From positions 744,001-808,000 of the forward strand of contig CAVOHC010000012.1 in NCBI GenBank assembly GCA_963695645.1: 64,000 nucleotides of DNA. The letters are read 5' to 3'. The position numbers and the translations under genes are program-made. The notes under the pieces were generated by a model. It ran no database searches. It saw nothing but the letters and a program-made list of their open reading frames with translations, and was not told where the DNA came from. Each line of letters begins with the position of its first letter. Within the stretch, counting starts at the first letter, position 1. The stretch comes from DATBGO01 sp963695645 (GTDB taxonomy: Bacteria; Actinomycetota; Actinomycetes; Streptosporangiales; Streptosporangiaceae). Positions 60,702 through 64,000 of the stretch are shown here, piece by piece.

Positions 60702-62282
60702 GTGCCAGCGGATCTTCGCCCTCGTCAGGTACCCGCGCGCCCGCTCACGGGACTCGCGCAACTCCTCGGCGTAACCACAGTCGGCCCGGACGGCCCAGGC
60801 GGCGCGCAGCCGCAGCTCGCCGGCCGCGGCGTGACCGGCATCACCCATAATTCACGCCTGGTACGCCCGGGTGACCTGTATGCCGCGCTACCAGGCAGCA
60901 GTCATCATGGCGCCACGTTCTGCGCGGACGCGGCCTCGGCCGGCGCCGTGGCCGTGCTCACCGACCCGGCCGGGCGCGACCTTGCCGTCTCCGCCGGGCT
61001 GCCGGTCTTCGTGGTCGGTGATCCGCGGTCCAGGCTGGGCGCTGTCGCATCCTGGATCTACGGCAACCCGTCGGGCCGGCTGCTCCTTATCGGGGTGACC
61101 GGTACCAGCGGCAAGACCACCACCACCTACCTGCTTGAGTCAGGGCTGCGGGCAGCGGGCCATTCGACCGGGCTGGTCGGCGGGGTGCAGAACAGGATCG
61201 GCGGCGCTGCGGTCGCCAGCCAGCTCACCACGCCGGAGGCCACTGACCTGCAGGCGTTTTTCGCGGTCATGGCTGAGCGAGGCGTCACCGCCGCGGCCAT
61301 GGAGGTGTCCAGCCATGCACTGGCGCTCGGCCGGGTCGCCGGGACCAGCTACGACGTCGCGATCTTTACCAACCTGTCGCAAGATCACCTGGACTTCCAC
61401 CACAGCATCGAAGACTATTTCGCCGCGAAGGCAGCGCTGTTCACGCCCGCCTACGCGCGCGCCGCAGTGGTCAACATTGACGACGCGCGCGGCAGGCAGC
61501 TGGCGGCCGCGCCGCTGATCCCGCTGATCACGTTCTCCGCGGCCGGCGATCCCGCTGCTGACTGGCGGGCCGCCGATGTGCGCGGCGGCGCCGACGGGAG
61601 CACCTTCGCGGTGATCGGGCCCGGCGGCGTCGAGGCCGACGCGTCGGTGGCGCTGCCTGGGCCATTCAACGTCGCCAACGCGCTCGCCGCGATTGTCGCG
61701 CTGGTCGAGGCGGGCATCGGGCTCGCGACTGCCGTGGCAGGCGTCGCCGCCTGCCCCGGCGTGCCCGGCCGCCTGGAGCGGGTGGACGCCGGACAGGACT
61801 TCACCGTGCTCGTCGACTACTCGCACAAGCCCGGCGCGGTCGAGGCGGTGCTTGAGGCGCTCCGCCCGGTCACGGCGGGCAGCCTCACCATCGTGCTCGG
61901 CTGCGGCGGCGACCGGGACACCGCCAAGCGCCCGCTGATGGGGGCCGCCGCGGCCCGGCTCGCCGACGTGGCGATTCTCACCAGCGATAACCCGCGCTCC
62001 GAGGATCCGCTGGCGATACTCGCCGAGATGCTGGCCGGCGCCCTGACGGTGCCACCGGCGGCGCGGGCGCACGTGATCGTCGAGCCGGACCGTGGTGCCG
62101 CGATCGGCCTCGCTATCGCCGGAGCAGGCAAGGGAGATGTGGTGCTAGTGGCCGGCAAGGGCCATGAGGGTGGCCAGTACGTGGCGGGTACCGTCATCCC
62201 GTTCGACGATCGTGAGGCGGCGGCCGGTGCCCTTGCGGACCGTCGCGCAGGCAGCGTCATGACAACTGCGGAGGACCAGTGA
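60702..62282 (+). CDS. murE: UDP-MurNAc-Ala-D-Glu: meso-diaminopimelate ligase
   Basis: Cytoplasmic Mur ligase adding the third peptide residue. Start is GTG 60702; conserved sequence begins at VTGITHNSRLVRPGDLYAALPG. The 526-residue protein has the ATP loop GVTGTSGKTTTT, the central HLDFHH region, and SDNPRSEDP; DNPR is the motif that selects meso-diaminopimelate over lysine. So the organism's peptidoglycan is likely of the meso-DAP type. The stop overlaps murF (GTGA). Confidence 0.97.
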   Translation: MPADLRPRQVPARPLTGLAQLLGVTTVGPDGPGGAQPQLAGRGVTGITHNSRLVRPGDLYAALPGSSHHGATFCADAASAGAVAVLTDPAGRDLAVSAGLPVFVVGDPRSRLGAVASWIYGNPSGRLLLIGVTGTSGKTTTTYLLESGLRAAGHSTGLVGGVQNRIGGAAVASQLTTPEATDLQAFFAVMAERGVTAAAMEVSSHALALGRVAGTSYDVAIFTNLSQDHLDFHHSIEDYFAAKAALFTPAYARAAVVNIDDARGRQLAAAPLIPLITFSAAGDPAADWRAADVRGGADGSTFAVIGPGGVEADASVALPGPFNVANALAAIVALVEAGIGLATAVAGVAACPGVPGRLERVDAGQDFTVLVDYSHKPGAVEAVLEALRPVTAGSLTIVLGCGGDRDTAKRPLMGAAAARLADVAILTSDNPRSEDPLAILAEMLAGALTVPPAARAHVIVEPDRGAAIGLAIAGAGKGDVVLVAGKGHEGGQYVAGTVIPFDDREAAAGALADRRAGSVMTTAEDQ

Positions 62283-63691
62283 TCCCGCTGTCGCTGGAGC
62301 AGCTCGCTGAGCTCGCAGGCGCCGAGCCGGACCTGATCGCCGACCTGGGCGCGATCGTGACGGGGCCGGTGGTCATCGACTCGCGCCGGGCGGTGGCCGG
62401 CAGCCTGTTCGCCGCGCTGCCCGGGGCGCGGGCGGACGGGCACGACTACGCCAGTGCGGCGGTAGCGGCGGGCGCGGCGGCCGTGCTCGCCTCGCGGCCG
62501 ACGGGGACCCCGGCGCTGATCGTCCCCGACGTCGCCGGTGCGCTCGGAAGACTCGCCAGGGCGGTCGTCGACCGGCTCCCTGGCCTGCAGATCGCGGCGA
62601 TCACCGGCTCGGCGGGCAAGACCACGACCAAGGACCTGGCAGCCCAGCTGATCGAGGGCCTTGGCCCGACAATCTCGCCGCAGGACTCCTATAACAACGA
62701 GATCGGCCATCCGCTGACCGTGCTCCGGGTCACCGAGCAGACCAGGTACCTGGTCTGCGAGCTGTCGGCACGCGGCCCCGGTCATATCGCCGGCCTCTGC
62801 CAGATCGCGCCGCCCGGCTTCGGCGTGGTGCTCTGCGTGGGCCATGCGCATGCCGGTGAGTTCGGCAGCATCGAGGACGTGGCACGCGCCAAGGCAGAGC
62901 TGCCCGCCGCGCTGCCGGAAACCGGGACGGCGCTGCTGAACGCCGACGACCCGCGGGTGCTGGCGATGGCCGGCCAGACCCGGGCCCGGGTGATCACCTT
63001 CGGCCGCAGCCCGCGCGCTGCCGTGCGTGCCGTTGATGTGAGGCTTGACGACTCGGGCCGGCCTGCCTTCACGCTGGCGAGCCCCGATGGCTCAGCGCCG
63101 GTGCAGCTGCGGCTGTTCGGCGCGCATAACGTGGCCAACGCGCTGGCCGCCGCCGCCCTGGCCGGCCAGCTCGGCATGCCGGTGGCGGACGTCGCCGCGG
63201 GGCTGTCCGCGGCCACCCCGCGGAGCAGGTGGCGGATGGAGGTGACCAGGCGCGCCGACGGCGTCACGGTCATCAACGACGCTTATAACGCGAACCCGGA
63301 GGCGCTCCGCGCCGCTCTCGAAGCGCTGGTCGCGATGGCGGGGGACCGGCGGGCGTACGCCGTGCTCGGCCACATGACCGAGCTTGGCCCGGCGGCCCAG
63401 GAGTTCCACGAACAGGCTGGCCTGCTTGCCGCGCGAGCCGGCGTGGCCGGGCTTATCGTGGTCGGCGAGGACGCCGCGCCGATGCTCGCGGGGGCCAAGT
63501 CGGAGCCGTCCTGGCACGGCGAGCTCGTGGCAGTGCCCGACGCGGCCGCCGCGGTCGCGGCGATCACGCAACGGGCCAGGCCGGGGGACGTGGTCCTCGT
63601 TAAGGCATCCCGCGCTGTCAACCTCCAGCAGGTGGCCCTTGCGCTCACCGGAGAGCAGCCGCTCGGGGCGGGCCACGGGGCCGCGCTGTGA
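62279..63691 (+). CDS. murF: UDP-MurNAc-tripeptide: D-Ala-D-Ala ligase
   Basis: Adds D-alanyl-D-alanine to the UDP-MurNAc-tripeptide. The 470-residue protein has VVIDSRRAVAGSLFAALPG, the ATP loop AITGSAGKTTTKDL, NNEIGHPLTVLRV, and INDAYNANPEAL in the central/C-terminal domains. GTG start overlaps murE, and its stop overlaps mraY (GTGA), keeping the cell-wall genes coupled. Confidence 0.97.
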   Translation: MIPLSLEQLAELAGAEPDLIADLGAIVTGPVVIDSRRAVAGSLFAALPGARADGHDYASAAVAAGAAAVLASRPTGTPALIVPDVAGALGRLARAVVDRLPGLQIAAITGSAGKTTTKDLAAQLIEGLGPTISPQDSYNNEIGHPLTVLRVTEQTRYLVCELSARGPGHIAGLCQIAPPGFGVVLCVGHAHAGEFGSIEDVARAKAELPAALPETGTALLNADDPRVLAMAGQTRARVITFGRSPRAAVRAVDVRLDDSGRPAFTLASPDGSAPVQLRLFGAHNVANALAAAALAGQLGMPVADVAAGLSAATPRSRWRMEVTRRADGVTVINDAYNANPEALRAALEALVAMAGDRRAYAVLGHMTELGPAAQEFHEQAGLLAARAGVAGLIVVGEDAAPMLAGAKSEPSWHGELVAVPDAAAAVAAITQRARPGDVVLVKASRAVNLQQVALALTGEQPLGAGHGAAL

Positions 63692-64000
63692 AGACGATCC
63701 TCGTCACCGCCGGCGTTTCGCTGATCATCGCGCTGTTCGGCACGCCGCTTGCGATCAAACTCTTCACCAAGCGCGGTTACGGGCAGCTGATCAGGGAGGA
63801 GGGCCCGGCGGCGCACGCCACCAAGCGCGGCACCCCCACCATGGGCGGGACCGTCATCGTCGTCGGAACGCTGATCGGTTATCTGGTCGGGCACGAGGTC
63901 ACCGACGATCCGATGTCGATGTCCGGGCTGCTTGTCCTGCTGCTGATGACCGGGCTCGGCGCCGTCGGGTTCATCGACGATTTCATCAAGATCTACAAAC
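63688..64000 (+). CDS. mraY: Phospho-MurNAc-pentapeptide transferase MraY (3' truncated)
   Basis: The first 104 residues are inside the window. A first membrane helix (ILVTAGVSLIIALFGTPLAIKLF) is followed by the family signature HATKRGTPTMGGT and the aspartate-rich motif GFIDDFIKI, which binds metal and prenyl phosphate. MraY makes lipid I at the inner membrane face. GTG start overlaps murF. The frame runs open to the window end. Confidence 0.97.
   Translation, partial: MKTILVTAGVSLIIALFGTPLAIKLFTKRGYGQLIREEGPAAHATKRGTPTMGGTVIVVGTLIGYLVGHEVTDDPMSMSGLLVLLLMTGLGAVGFIDDFIKIYK

Overview
The window is a chromosomal segment of a very G+C-rich actinomycete. Supporting signs are GTG/TTG starts, start/stop overlaps of the ATGA/GTGA type, an actinobacterial integration host factor (mihF), a PriA without helicase motifs, an F420-type luciferase-like oxidoreductase, a MurE with the DNPR motif of meso-diaminopimelate ligases, and a mraZ-dcw cluster flanked by moxR, DUF58 and transglutaminase genes. 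Lineage beyond Actinomycetes (possibly Streptosporangiales or a relative) is a guess. I saw no tRNA, rRNA, CRISPR array, insertion sequence or prophage gene.

Layout. 1-9955: pyrimidine biosynthesis operon pyrR(partial)-pyrB-pyrC-carA-carB-pyrK-pyrD-pyrF. 10220-16427: mihF, rpoZ, coaBC, metK and priA; gmk, expected between mihF and rpoZ, is absent and priA carries an apparent one-base frameshift. 16459-22958: a HEAT-like protein, def, fmt, rsmB, a DUF2786 protein and rpe. 23016-31794: an accessory block holding a DGPF/YCII protein with its ECF42-type sigma factor and a consensus-like ECF42 promoter, then a five-gene locus: an ABC-ATPase/GAF/histidine-kinase fusion, an OmpR-type regulator, and a xylose-type sugar ABC transporter (lipoprotein, ATPase, permease). 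31866-34736: FMN riboswitch and ribE-ribBA-ribH. 34800-41861: xdhC, mocA-like, aldose epimerase, CoA transferase, a two-gene module of unknown function and an SseB-like gene. 41891-45197: aroC-aroK-aroB-aroQ. 45354-50581: LLM oxidoreductase, pepQ-like peptidase, efp, nusB, dinB, DUF3040. 50585-55712 (minus): transglutaminase, DUF58, MoxR. 56032-64000: mraZ promoter/operator and mraZ-rsmH-ftsL-ftsI-murE-murF-mraY(partial).

Most of the window is core metabolism: UMP synthesis, methionine and CoA cofactors, N-formylmethionine handling, riboflavin, chorismate, translation factors and peptidoglycan precursors. The most unusual part is 24787-31754, where a kinase carries its own intact sugar-transporter-type ATPase domain closely resembling the ATPase of the neighbouring transporter, suggesting that transporter state is sensed. 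A second theme is in-frame tandem repeats (15-39 bp units) in poorly conserved linkers or termini of eight other genes and, out of register, in priA. Regulatory DNA is readable in several places: FMN riboswitch with a Shine-Dalgarno-masking hairpin, a four-box MraZ operator, competing hairpins before mihF, leaderless promoters, and phased TTCAT boxes before the sugar-binding lipoprotein gene.
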